A stretch of DNA of 64,000 bases. Origin: Infirmifilum sp. NZ (GTDB lineage Archaea; Thermoproteota; Thermoprotei; Thermofilales; Thermofilaceae). Made by a program: the position numbers and the translations under genes. Shown one piece after another: positions 15,137 to 22,510 of this stretch (the stretch's first letter is position 1; each line of letters opens with the position of its first letter). A model generated the notes under the pieces. The model saw only the letters and a program-made list of their open reading frames with translations, did no database searches and was not told the origin of the DNA. The stretch covers positions 1,008,443 to 1,072,442 of the forward strand of contig NZ_CP094288.1 of the NCBI RefSeq assembly GCF_022693705.1. The letters run 5' to 3'.

Positions 15137-15784
15137 ATGGCGCGCCGAGACGATATAATGTATGTTGACTACATTAAAAGTTACATTGAAAAGAATATGG
15201 GGGCACGTGTGGATAACATCCTATTCGCGGACGGGAAAGCTGAGATCACAGCCACCGGTCCGGGCGGCGAAAGGATCATGGTAAAGTACATTGGGACGAA
15301 GATCCCGCTGAGCGCAGTCGACGCAGAGGTTACTCACGAGGTGCACGAGAGCGAGTCGATCGATGCAAGCTACGTGTACATAGCCCTACCTGGTAAAAGG
15401 CTGGTGCATGTCAACAGGCGCACCTTGCAGATAGTTTCGGAGATGAACGTGGGGTTGCTCGGAGTCAGGGACCAAGGTGAGGTTATCGAGGTGAGAACCC
15501 CGAGGTTGCGGAAGCCCGTGAGACCGCAAGGCAGCGACAGTCTTCCAGTCCTTTCCGCCCGCCGAGCCGCTCAGGAAGTTCGGAGGCCTCTGGAGACCTC
15601 ACTTGGGTCAATGGGCGAAAGTAGTGTGTCTAGAGCAGGGACTCCTGGGCCCGCAGGGGCAGAGCCGTTGCCGGGCGTGGATCAGCAGCCGACGGTGAAG
15701 AGCGAGGATTTACCCGATTTCGTTAGAAACAACCCGTGGTTAAGTGTTCTGGGGATGAGAGGCGCGCGCGCCAAGCAGGAGTGA
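15137..15784 (+). CDS. Crenactin-operon protein, arcadin-2 candidate
   Basis: 215 residues from ATG 15137 (GTG 15134 also possible). An alpha/beta N-terminal domain (about 1-110) is followed by a low-complexity Arg/Pro/Ser/Gly linker (about 115-190) and a short tail, DLPDFVRNNPWLSVLGMRG. Arcadin-2 of Pyrobaculum binds crenactin through a short C-terminal peptide at the end of a flexible region and depolymerises filaments; size, position and this architecture match. Orthology is inferred from context, not from alignment. Confidence 0.6.
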   Translation: MARRDDIMYVDYIKSYIEKNMGARVDNILFADGKAEITATGPGGERIMVKYIGTKIPLSAVDAEVTHEVHESESIDASYVYIALPGKRLVHVNRRTLQIVSEMNVGLLGVRDQGEVIEVRTPRLRKPVRPQGSDSLPVLSARRAAQEVRRPLETSLGSMGESSVSRAGTPGPAGAEPLPGVDQQPTVKSEDLPDFVRNNPWLSVLGMRGARAKQE

Positions 15785-15787
15785 AGC

Positions 15788-15991
15788 ATGTCAGTGAGGT
15801 ACCTGGGGCGCGGGATTGAGGACGCTTTGCGCGACGAGTACAAGAAAGTGCTGGCTGGCGATCAAGAGGCCTTGAGGTTAGCCCTGAGGTTGCTTGACGC
15901 ATACGCCAAGGAAGGGCGCGCTGGCGTTCGGAGAATCATACAGGAACTCTTGGAGGAGGATAGCGTTGGGAGTGAAGCTGAGGAGGCTTGA
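15788..15991 (+). CDS. 67-residue helical protein, arcadin-3 candidate
   Basis: Short, strongly helical and acidic at the C-terminus (IEDALRDEYKKVLAGDQEAL, then DAYAKEGRAGVRRIIQELLEED). Starts at ATG 15788, three bases after the previous stop, and its last 26 bases overlap the start of the Rad50-like gene, so translation is coupled. No domain recognised; the position fits the small gene preceding arcadin-4. Confidence 0.55.
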   Translation: MSVRYLGRGIEDALRDEYKKVLAGDQEALRLALRLLDAYAKEGRAGVRRIIQELLEEDSVGSEAEEA

Positions 15992-18368
15992 AGTAGAGTG
16001 TTTCCGCGGTTTTTCGGGCCGAAGAGTCTTTGACTTCCAAGATGGGGTTACGCTTATCGTGGGTCCTGTGGGTGCCGGAAAGACGAGCATCCTGTCTGCC
16101 ATTCAGTTCGCACTGTTCGGCGCTGACTTCTACGTCGGATTCGGGGTTAGCCGTAAAGAGAGCCTGGTAAACGTCGGATGTGCTGAGGCCTCTGTGCAGT
16201 TGTCCTTCGAGGTCGCTGGAGAAGGGGTTTACAGCTTGAGGAGGCGTTTGAGCGTATCGGACGGCAGGCTCACCGAGAGCGTTGCCCTAGAGACGCCGGG
16301 CGGGGATGTTTTCGAGGGGGCGAGCAAGGTCGAAGGAATCATAGAGGAAGTGCTAGGGTTAGACTTCAACGAGTTCGTTCGCTCAGTTTCCGTGAGCTAT
16401 GTGCTTGTGCACATGCTAGCGTATGGTAGGCCGCTGACCCGCAGCAGGGCCTTGGACATTCTGCTAGGAGTTAACGCCGTCAGGAGATTTCTCGAGTCCA
16501 TACCCTTGAGGACGGTTAGAAGCTCGCTGGAGCAGGCGAAGGCTGAGCTTTCGGCGGTTCAGGCTGAATACGAGGAAGCGGTCAAGAGTCTTTCAGCGTT
16601 CAATGAGAGGAGGGCTAGTATTTCGGAGGAGCTGAGGGGGATCGAGAGGCAGATAGAAGAGCTCTCTGCTAAGGCGGAGAGCCTTCGGGCGGAGGCTGAA
16701 AGGTACGAGAGCCTTGCGAAGGAGCTCGAGAACGAGAGGTCGTATCTTTCCAAGCTCAAGGAGAGGGTAAAGCACCCGCCCTCAGAGGTGGACTTGTACA
16801 AAATCATTGAGGAGGCTGAGAATCTGAGGTTGATGCTCGGAGAGGTCCTGGAGAAACTGAAAGCCCCGCAGAGCATCCTCAGCATGCTGGAGTCTGTCGC
16901 CGTTAGCAGCGAGAAGGTAGGAGAGGCGATCTTAAGCCTCGAGAAAATCGTGGACGCCGCGTGGAATCATTACGATAAGGTTTGGGAGGACTTCCAAGAG
17001 TCGGTCCGGGAAGTGCAACTGAAGAAAGCGGAGCTCGAAGCCCTTGAGAAAGTTATCGTAGAGCTCGAACCAAGTGTTTCCGAGTACGAGGAGGCTGAAG
17101 AGAGGATCCAGGAGCTTGAGAGCAGGTACGGAGAGCTCAGTGAAATTGAGGAAAGGGTAAGGTCGTTGGAGCAGGATGTCAAGGAAATATCGAGAAAAAT
17201 TCAGACATACCGGAGCGTGCTTCAGCTGAAGAAATCTTTGATTGAGGACGCGGGGAGGAAAGGAAGTGCTCAGTGCCCTGTATGTGGTCATCAGGTCGAC
17301 TTGAAGGGTGTTGAGGGCATTAAGGCAGATATGGAGCAGCTTGCAAAATCGATTATTGAACTCGAGAAGAAGCTCTCAGAGAACGAGAAAAGGTTGAAGG
17401 AGCTTCGGGAGGCGCTTGACGACATACGCTCGCTTAAGGTCCTGCTAGTCAGTCGCGAGTTGGAGTACGAGAAGTATAGGGAGTACCTAGAGCGTAAGGA
17501 GTCTTTAAGCGAAGAGATAAGGGAGGATGAAGTGAAGCTTAAGGAGGAGGAGAGGGGTTACAGGGAGCTCTCGGCCGTTCTTACGAAAATAGACGAGAGA
17601 GTACGGGACCTGAGGCGGAGGCTGGTTGAGCTAGAGGCTGTTGCAGAGATCGCGAAAGTGGAAGATAGGATAAGGAAGCTCGAAGAGGAGCTCGCTAGGT
17701 ACGAGCCAAAGTACAGAGAGTACCTGGATATCAGGGACAAAATCAGCAAAATGCTCTCGCGAAAAAATGAGCTTGAGGCTCAGCTCAGGGCCTTAGATGA
17801 GTCAAGCATCCAAGACCAGGTTAGGTGGCTACAAGAGAGGCTCAGTAGCCTCGAGGCCCGCGTAGCCCGGCTTGAAGCACTTTACCAGCGTCTCGAGAAG
17901 GTGAAGTCTGCGACACGCGAGGTGCTGACTGCGCTGAGGCGTGAGCGGATAGAGGAGCTGAACAGGAGGATGAACGCGATAATAAGTGCAGTTTATTCGT
18001 CGGAGATCGTTAAAAGCGTAAGGCTGGAGGTTGTTGAGAGAAGCAGAAGGAAGGGTTTAATGCCAACCAGCTACTACGAGCTCTTCGTAGAAGTTGGCGG
18101 GACCAAGTACAGGTTTAACGACCTGTTAAGCGACGGGCAGAAGACCTTAGTCGTGCTCTCTCTTCTGCTAGCTGTGTACTCCCAAATACGAAGGAATGTG
18201 GACTTCATAATGCTTGATGAGCCTCTTCCGAACGTTGACGAAAGGATAAAGGTTACTTTCCTGAAGTCTCTCTCGAAGGCCCTAGGCATAGACCAGGTAA
18301 TTCTCACGACTCAAGCTGAGGAGGCAGTTAAGGAGTTAGAAGGTGTTAACGTAGTAAAACTACCTTAA
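15966..18368 (+). CDS. Rad50/SMC-like coiled-coil ATPase, arcadin-4 candidate
   Basis: About 800 residues in the SMC/Rad50 layout: Walker A IVGPVGAGKTSI (about 31-42), first long coiled coil, zinc hook CPVCGH near the middle, second coiled coil, ABC signature LSDGQKTLVVLSLLLAV, Walker B FIMLDEPLPNVDE and H-loop-like TTQAEE. TTG 15966 has GGAGGAGG six bases upstream; GTG 15972 is the alternative; a longer upstream reading overlaps the 67-residue gene and lacks support. No mre11, herA or nurA neighbours, so it is probably not the DNA-repair Rad50. Arcadin-4 is described as a Rad50/SMC-like coiled-coil protein, which fits this operon. Confidence 0.8.
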   Translation: MGVKLRRLEVECFRGFSGRRVFDFQDGVTLIVGPVGAGKTSILSAIQFALFGADFYVGFGVSRKESLVNVGCAEASVQLSFEVAGEGVYSLRRRLSVSDGRLTESVALETPGGDVFEGASKVEGIIEEVLGLDFNEFVRSVSVSYVLVHMLAYGRPLTRSRALDILLGVNAVRRFLESIPLRTVRSSLEQAKAELSAVQAEYEEAVKSLSAFNERRASISEELRGIERQIEELSAKAESLRAEAERYESLAKELENERSYLSKLKERVKHPPSEVDLYKIIEEAENLRLMLGEVLEKLKAPQSILSMLESVAVSSEKVGEAILSLEKIVDAAWNHYDKVWEDFQESVREVQLKKAELEALEKVIVELEPSVSEYEEAEERIQELESRYGELSEIEERVRSLEQDVKEISRKIQTYRSVLQLKKSLIEDAGRKGSAQCPVCGHQVDLKGVEGIKADMEQLAKSIIELEKKLSENEKRLKELREALDDIRSLKVLLVSRELEYEKYREYLERKESLSEEIREDEVKLKEEERGYRELSAVLTKIDERVRDLRRRLVELEAVAEIAKVEDRIRKLEEELARYEPKYREYLDIRDKISKMLSRKNELEAQLRALDESSIQDQVRWLQERLSSLEARVARLEALYQRLEKVKSATREVLTALRRERIEELNRRMNAIISAVYSSEIVKSVRLEVVERSRRKGLMPTSYYELFVEVGGTKYRFNDLLSDGQKTLVVLSLLLAVYSQIRRNVDFIMLDEPLPNVDERIKVTFLKSLSKALGIDQVILTTQAEEAVKELEGVNVVKLP

Positions 18369-18461
18369 GTAGAGGTGATCCCATAGTCTTTATGCCTCAG
18401 CTTCCTGACATGCAAATGCCATAGGTCCGAGGAAATAGCGTGTAGCGGGATTGGTTAAGGT

Positions 18462-18537
18462 GTTTAGACTCAGAGCGTGAGCCGACAACTTACGTGTGTC
18501 AATTCAGGGGCGAAGAGTTGCGACACACTGCCTAAAC
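18462..18537 (+). ncRNA. Structured RNA candidate of unknown class
   Basis: In a 320-base gene-free stretch, nested pairings can be drawn: outer GTTTAG (18462-18467) with CTAAAC (18532-18537), a CTCA/TGAG hairpin (18469-18481), and a long hairpin GTGTGTC/GACACAC (18494-18500 with 18522-18528) extended by AATTC/GAGTT. No T arm, so not a tRNA; box ACA placement is not convincing. Could be an H/ACA-type RNA or an mRNA 3' structure. Orientation not certain. Confidence 0.3.
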
Positions 18538-18572
18538 CATGCGGAGAGTTTATTAGCATCAGGTAGGAGTTG

Positions 18573-18639
18573 AGGAAAAGGATGATGAAATAGAAACGTG
18601 GCGACAGGGTGAGCATAGCGAGCAGCCACTGACTTTCCT
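18573..18639 (+). ncRNA. C/D box guide sRNA candidate
   Basis: Box C GATGATGA (18581-18588) and box D CTGA (18629-18632) are bracketed by a terminal stem AGGAAA.G/CTTTCCT. Midway, a degenerate D' (CGAC) and C' (TGAGCA) divide it into two guide intervals of about 13 bases each, the symmetric dual-guide format of archaeal C/D sRNAs (scaffold for L7Ae, Nop5, fibrillarin). Internal boxes are imperfect, which lowers certainty. rRNA or tRNA targets were not searched. Confidence 0.6.
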
Positions 18640-18659
18640 GTCAAAAATCGAGGGAAACC

Positions 18660-18667
18660 TTAAAATA
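18660..18667 (+). promoter_or_regulatory. TATA box for leaderless zinc-ribbon gene
   Basis: TTAAAATA centred 26 bases before GTG 18689, the expected distance for transcription to begin at the start codon. Confidence 0.5.
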
Positions 18668-18688
18668 CGAAAACGTGTGAGAAGGCGT

Positions 18689-18838
18689 GTGACCAAGTGG
18701 GCTTTAAGATGCGATGTGTGCGGGACCGAAAAAGTAATCGACGTTGGCTTCAATCTCTATGAGTTCAAGAAAGTGTATATCTACTGCCCGGCGTGCAGGA
18801 TGAACACCTTTCACACCGTTGTGGGGCACCAAGAGTGA
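18689..18838 (+). CDS. Small zinc-ribbon protein
   Basis: 49 residues: VTKWALRCDVCGTEKVIDVG, then a central LYEFKKVYIYCPACR and MNTFHTVVGHQE. Two CxxC pairs (CDVC, CPAC) separated by about 25 residues make a rubredoxin-like or ribbon zinc site; the composition resembles small ribosome-associated ribbons, but I do not recognise the family. GTG 18677 would add RRR residues; GTG 18689 is preferred because the TATA box at 18660 predicts a leaderless start there. Confidence 0.7.
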   Translation: MTKWALRCDVCGTEKVIDVGFNLYEFKKVYIYCPACRMNTFHTVVGHQE

Positions 18839-18915
18839 ACCTTCCGCCCAATTATCAACCTGCTTAGTGTAAATAGAACCAATCGCCCATGGCTTGTTCA
18901 ACATCATTATTCTAG

Positions 18916-19025
18916 CGGGCCCGCCGGGATTTGAACCCGGGACCTGCGGCTGGCTTCGCGCCAGCGCTTAGAACTGCGGCGCCTTACGGCGTGGCCGCCG
19001 CGCTTCCTAACTGCGCCACGGGCCC
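18916..19025 (-). tRNA. tRNA-Arg(UCU) with two introns
   Basis: Minus strand, 110 bases. Acceptor GGGCCCG/CGGGCCC, D stem GCGC/GCGC, T arm CCGGG-TTCAAAT-CCCGG. The mature anticodon arm GCGGC-CTTCTAA-GCCGC is recovered only by removing two segments: 19 bases between positions 32 and 33 (genomic 18974-18992) and 17 bases at canonical 37/38 (18952-18968). Intron 1 contains CGCC-GTAA-GGCG flanked by GCGG/CCGC, a relaxed bulge-helix form; intron 2 forms GCTGGC/GCCAGC. The mature body closely matches tRNA-Arg(CCG) at 45.7 kb, which supports the reading. No CCA. Confidence 0.88.
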
Positions 19026-19092
19026 CTGCTACAACCCGGCCTCTTAGTTGATAAATTTTTCTAGAGGATCTTGCTAGGAGCAATAGGGAGCT

Positions 19093-19668
19093 GTGTATCT
19101 GGTCACGACAAGCAGGCATGCAACCCCTCCTGTGCGCAGGCTGGCGCGTGAGATAGCTTGGAGTCTGGGTTTAGCCGTGAGGGTCAATCGGGGGAGGATG
19201 AGCTTCGAGGAAGTAGTTGAGCTAGCGAGGTCGAGGAACGCGGAGCGGGTGATTATAGTGTGGCGTGGCTTACACGGGAACCCTGGGGCAGTACTAATTG
19301 TGGACGCAGCGGAGGGGGCCATATCTGCGTTGGCGTTAGTGCTCAGGGGAGTTGTTTTCGCGGGACTTAAAGCCAGACCTCCATTGCCTGAAGTCAAGCC
19401 TCCTGTGGTTTCTCTGGGAGCTGAGGATGAGCTTGCAGAGGAACTTGCCTTAGCCCTTAACACCGTGTACCTAGGAGCCCACACAGTCGAAGATATAAGG
19501 GGTTTTTCCACGTACAGACGGGTAGTAGCGCTTGAACCTGTCAAACGTAGAGACTTCATTGCAGTGGTCAAGTTCCTGGACCGAGGAGAAGAGCTTGGAC
19601 CCAAGCTTTTGGTAAAACACGTTAAGAAGGGGGGAGCGGGTCTTGTACAGAGGATGCATCGAGGTTGA
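19093..19668 (+). CDS. Brix-domain ribosome biogenesis protein (Imp4-like)
   Basis: 191 residues beginning YLVTTSRHATPPVRRLAREI, the typical archaeal Brix start (TTSR followed by basic helix), then NRGRMSFEEVVELARSRNAE and VIIVWRGLHGNPGAVLIV. Archaeal Brix proteins are thought to act in rRNA processing. GTG 19093 with GGGAG upstream. The next gene (Pcc1) overlaps its end by 26 bases. Confidence 0.88.
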   Translation: MYLVTTSRHATPPVRRLAREIAWSLGLAVRVNRGRMSFEEVVELARSRNAERVIIVWRGLHGNPGAVLIVDAAEGAISALALVLRGVVFAGLKARPPLPEVKPPVVSLGAEDELAEELALALNTVYLGAHTVEDIRGFSTYRRVVALEPVKRRDFIAVVKFLDRGEELGPKLLVKHVKKGGAGLVQRMHRG

Positions 19669-19873
19669 GGGCTCTGCTGACGAAATTGGGATTCTTTTAA
19701 GGGTGCTATACCCAGAAAAACAAGGGGGTTCCAGGTATAAGTCTCGGGTTGCGATCAAGCTGGAGGGCGGGATTTTGAAAATATGCATTAAAAGCCGCAC
19801 TATATCATCCTTCAGGGCCACCATGAACACTTTCCTGCGTATTCTTTCAATGCTTCTCGCTATTGAACAGTAA
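19643..19873 (+). CDS. pcc1: KEOPS subunit Pcc1-like protein
   Basis: 76 residues of the Pcc1 fold: GCIEVEGSADEIGILLRVLY, PEKQGGSRYKSRVAIKLEGG and the final helix SSFRATMNTFLRILSMLL, matching the family's x-x-x-RAxxNSxLR helix. Pcc1 dimerises and holds Kae1 in the KEOPS complex that makes t6A in tRNA. Start TTG 19643 lies inside the Brix gene, implying coupling. Kae1 and Bud32 are encoded at 31.3-33.0 kb, and a second Pcc1-like gene at 45.7 kb. Confidence 0.8.
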   Translation: MYRGCIEVEGSADEIGILLRVLYPEKQGGSRYKSRVAIKLEGGILKICIKSRTISSFRATMNTFLRILSMLLAIEQ

Positions 19874-19920
19874 ATTTAAAAAACACACATATATATGATG
19901 GGTTTTCTAAATTCTAGAAC

Positions 19921-21021
19921 GTGGGATCTGCCGTGGCTAACGGTATACGTAAACCAAGTTCGTGTTTGAACTGCCCGCTGTACATAGCTTCGCGGTCGTA
20001 CTGCTTAAAGCTGAAGACCAAGGTTCAGGACCCGTACAACCCTCCATGCAGGTTCGGTGAACCCCAGGTATACAAAGCCCCCGTAACGGAGGCACCTGCG
20101 ACTCAGGCTGCTCAGCAAAGCGTGGTTGAAACCCCTGTAGCGCAACCCGTGTACGCCCAGGCCGCTCTCCCGCAACCCGCGCAGGAGATGCCATACTATG
20201 ACTCGGAACCTTACTCGGATGATGTCGCGTTGTCGTCACCCGGACTTGTAGCCCAGAGGCTTGACCTTTTTGCCCCCACGGGTGTCCCAGGTCTCGATGA
20301 AATACTGGCGGGGGGTTTTCTAAGGGGAAAAACCTATCTGGTGGCCGGCGAAGCAGGCTGCGGAAAGACAATACTTTCGATACAGTTCCTGATTCACGGC
20401 GCTTTAAGGGGGGAGCCGGGCCTGTACATCGCGATCGACGAGCCGACGAACCAGCTTCTCAGGGGGTTAAAACTGTTTGGTTGGGACCTCGGCGACCTGA
20501 TATCTTCAAGGAAGCTCATGTTCCTCGATATGAGGACGCACTTCAGCAAGATATACATGAGGGAGGAAAGAAAGCACATCGAGCCGCGCTACATAATAGA
20601 GCAGATACTGGCTGCCGCCAAGAAGATAGGGGCTAAAAGGCTCGTTATCGACCCCATAGCCCCTCTCGTTTACGGGGGCAGAGAGGAGGATGTCTTGTAT
20701 GCCAGGGAGTTTTTAAGAGAGATGGTTTTCGCCATCGAGAAAACTGGCGAGCTCACGACAATAATGACAAGCGAAATACCGACTGGAAGCACGAAGCTGA
20801 GTAGGTTCGGAGTAGAGGAATTTCTCGCATCTGGAATCATAGTACTCGGTATAGAGGAAATATACGGGAACGTCGAACGAGTAATGTACATTAGAAAGGC
20901 GAGATGGGCACCCGTGAAGCCGAGCAAGTACATTTTCGACATAGTCTCTGGTAAAGGCATAGTGATACGGGAGCCTCTCAGCGAATACATAAAGAGGATA
21001 AGCCGCACAGCTTCAGGATAA
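19921..21021 (+). CDS. KaiC-like RecA-superfamily ATPase with N-terminal cysteine cluster
   Basis: 366 residues. N-terminal SCLNCPLYIASRSYCLKLKT plus a later PPC gives four cysteines, a possible zinc or iron-sulfur site. A Pro/Ala/Gln linker (about 45-105) precedes a single KaiC/RAD55-type domain: GVPGLDEILAGGFLRG, Walker A GEAGCGKTILS (about 143-150), and strand LVIDPIAPLVYG. Role unknown; such proteins occur widely in archaea as regulators. TATATAT at 19890-19896 is about 28 bases before GTG 19921 and there is no ribosome site, suggesting a leaderless mRNA. Confidence 0.82.
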   Translation: MGSAVANGIRKPSSCLNCPLYIASRSYCLKLKTKVQDPYNPPCRFGEPQVYKAPVTEAPATQAAQQSVVETPVAQPVYAQAALPQPAQEMPYYDSEPYSDDVALSSPGLVAQRLDLFAPTGVPGLDEILAGGFLRGKTYLVAGEAGCGKTILSIQFLIHGALRGEPGLYIAIDEPTNQLLRGLKLFGWDLGDLISSRKLMFLDMRTHFSKIYMREERKHIEPRYIIEQILAAAKKIGAKRLVIDPIAPLVYGGREEDVLYAREFLREMVFAIEKTGELTTIMTSEIPTGSTKLSRFGVEEFLASGIIVLGIEEIYGNVERVMYIRKARWAPVKPSKYIFDIVSGKGIVIREPLSEYIKRISRTASG

Positions 21022-21070
21022 AAACCGCCTAAACAATTATTTTTGCCGGCGGGATGCAAAACATCACATT

Positions 21071-21910
21071 ATGAAAATCTGGTTGAAGTCGCGGGGCACA
21101 GACTCCGAGCTTCTGACATGGGTTAGAAGGATAATTTCATATCTATCAGAAAACAATGTTGAAGTCTTTGTAGATCCCGTGCTCGGCCACGTCGTTCGCC
21201 TGGAAAGTCTACCTGAAAGCGAGGCATACAAAGCCGATTTGGCCGTCATTGTTGGAGGTGATGGAACGCTTCTCAGAACTGTTCATAAGAGTAGCGGTAA
21301 CCTGCCCCCCATAGTGGGTTTCACCAAGGATAGTGTGGGTTTTCTTCTGCTTCACGACGTAGCGGACTACGAGAAGGTATTCACCCAGCTCTTCGAGAAC
21401 AACTATCAAGTGGAGGAAGTCCAGCTTGGCGAGTACGAGGTCAAGGGGATCAACTCGGTCTTTCTCAACGAGGTCGCAGTGTGGGCTCACACCGGCAGAC
21501 TCGTCGAGCTTGAAATATCCGTAGCTGGTGAAAGGCTGTATCATCTAAGAGCAGACGGGGTGATCGTTTCAACCCCAGCAGGTAGCACCGGGCACGCGCT
21601 CTCCTATGGGGCCCCTGCTGTCACTCCGCTAGACGTCCCTCTTTTGGAAGTTGTGTTTGCAGGAGCGCTCTCGCCGCTAATCCGGCCTCTTGTGGTATAC
21701 AAATCTCCTGTGGAAATTCAGGTTGTGACGTGGCCATCACTGCTCGTAGTCGACGGCCAGACCGCGACGAGCTTGGAGTACTCGAGCACAGTTGTTGTAA
21801 AACCATCCAAACGCAGGCTGAAGCTGATCACAGTCCGGGAATTCCGTAGAAGCTTCAACGATAGGCTCCGCTACAGGCTGTTTGACAGAGGGTTAAGCCG
21901 AATTCTTTAG
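21071..21910 (+). CDS. nadK: NAD kinase
   Basis: Phosphorylates NAD to NADP. 279 residues with the GGDG motif (VIVGGDGTLLRTV), the N-E substrate segment (VFLNEVAVWAH), RADGVIVSTPAGSTGHALSYG and the late SLLVVDGQ. Complete length. ATG 21071 without a ribosome site; an AATTATTTTT box lies about 30 bases upstream. The 3' end overlaps the convergent minus-strand gene by 18 bases. Confidence 0.95.
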   Translation: MKIWLKSRGTDSELLTWVRRIISYLSENNVEVFVDPVLGHVVRLESLPESEAYKADLAVIVGGDGTLLRTVHKSSGNLPPIVGFTKDSVGFLLLHDVADYEKVFTQLFENNYQVEEVQLGEYEVKGINSVFLNEVAVWAHTGRLVELEISVAGERLYHLRADGVIVSTPAGSTGHALSYGAPAVTPLDVPLLEVVFAGALSPLIRPLVVYKSPVEIQVVTWPSLLVVDGQTATSLEYSSTVVVKPSKRRLKLITVREFRRSFNDRLRYRLFDRGLSRIL

Positions 21911-22510
21911 TGAGCCAAGTAGCGCGCTTAGCGCCGACGAGTAGTTTACCTTAAGTGTGACTTTCCCGGAGGTCTCTGTCAACAGACCTAGCTTGTAGAG
22001 ATCATCTACCGCATCTTCAACTCGCAAGCCTTTGGCGAAAGCGTAAAGGGAGATCAGGCGTCGAGTCTGTGCAGTCGCAGTGAGGGTGAGCGTCTCCTTG
22101 TATATCGCGGAGAGCCTCTCAACGGTTTTTATGATCCCGTCGAGCGTGGCGTCCGTCTTGAGAATATCACCGGAGAGAGCGGCCTTAAAGCCCTGGATCT
22201 TGAGAGCCTCAACGATGAGGGTTGCAGGGATAGGTGCCTCAAGCCTAGCTAAGGTGAGCACGGAGGACAGGTCGTAGCTTTTGACAACACCGTAGGAGTA
22301 CGTGTGTCTTTGCTGGTTGTAGAGCTGCTTAATTTTATGTATAGTTTTTTCAGCTTCATCGGACTCAGGAACAAATATCTTTACCTTGTTAACCTTTAAT
22401 TCACCCAGAAAGCTCCTGCCCGGCAGGAGTCTTTCAAGAGTTTTGAGAAACTGAACCGCCTCCTCGGGAGTCGAGAAGACTAGTGTAAGAGTGCGACCCC
22501 TCACCACCAT
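21893..22510 (-). CDS. Archaeal conserved protein, DUF2067-like
   Basis: 205 residues. N-terminal strand-rich part (TLTLVFSTPEEAVQFLKTLE), a central helical part (LSSVLTLARLEAPIPATLIV), and a C-terminal part with winged-helix flavour (LRVEDAVDDLYKLGLLTETS). It resembles the archaeal DUF2067 family, function unknown. Its ATG directly follows the Csl4 stop, so it probably belongs to an exosome-linked operon. Confidence 0.6.
   Translation of the reverse strand: MVVRGRTLTLVFSTPEEAVQFLKTLERLLPGRSFLGELKVNKVKIFVPESDEAEKTIHKIKQLYNQQRHTYSYGVVKSYDLSSVLTLARLEAPIPATLIVEALKIQGFKAALSGDILKTDATLDGIIKTVERLSAIYKETLTLTATAQTRRLISLYAFAKGLRVEDAVDDLYKLGLLTETSGKVTLKVNYSSALSALLGSLKNSA

Noticed and set aside
15894-15965. 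Longer N-terminus for the Rad50-like protein
   Set aside because: Would add 24 residues fully inside the 67-residue gene; the ribosome site GGAGGAGG and SMC N-terminal pattern support 15966 or 15972.
18425-18548. An intron-containing or permuted tRNA-Leu
   Set aside because: GTTTAG-ACTCAGA and CTAAAC resemble an interrupted anticodon arm, but no D arm, T arm or matching acceptor halves lie on either side.
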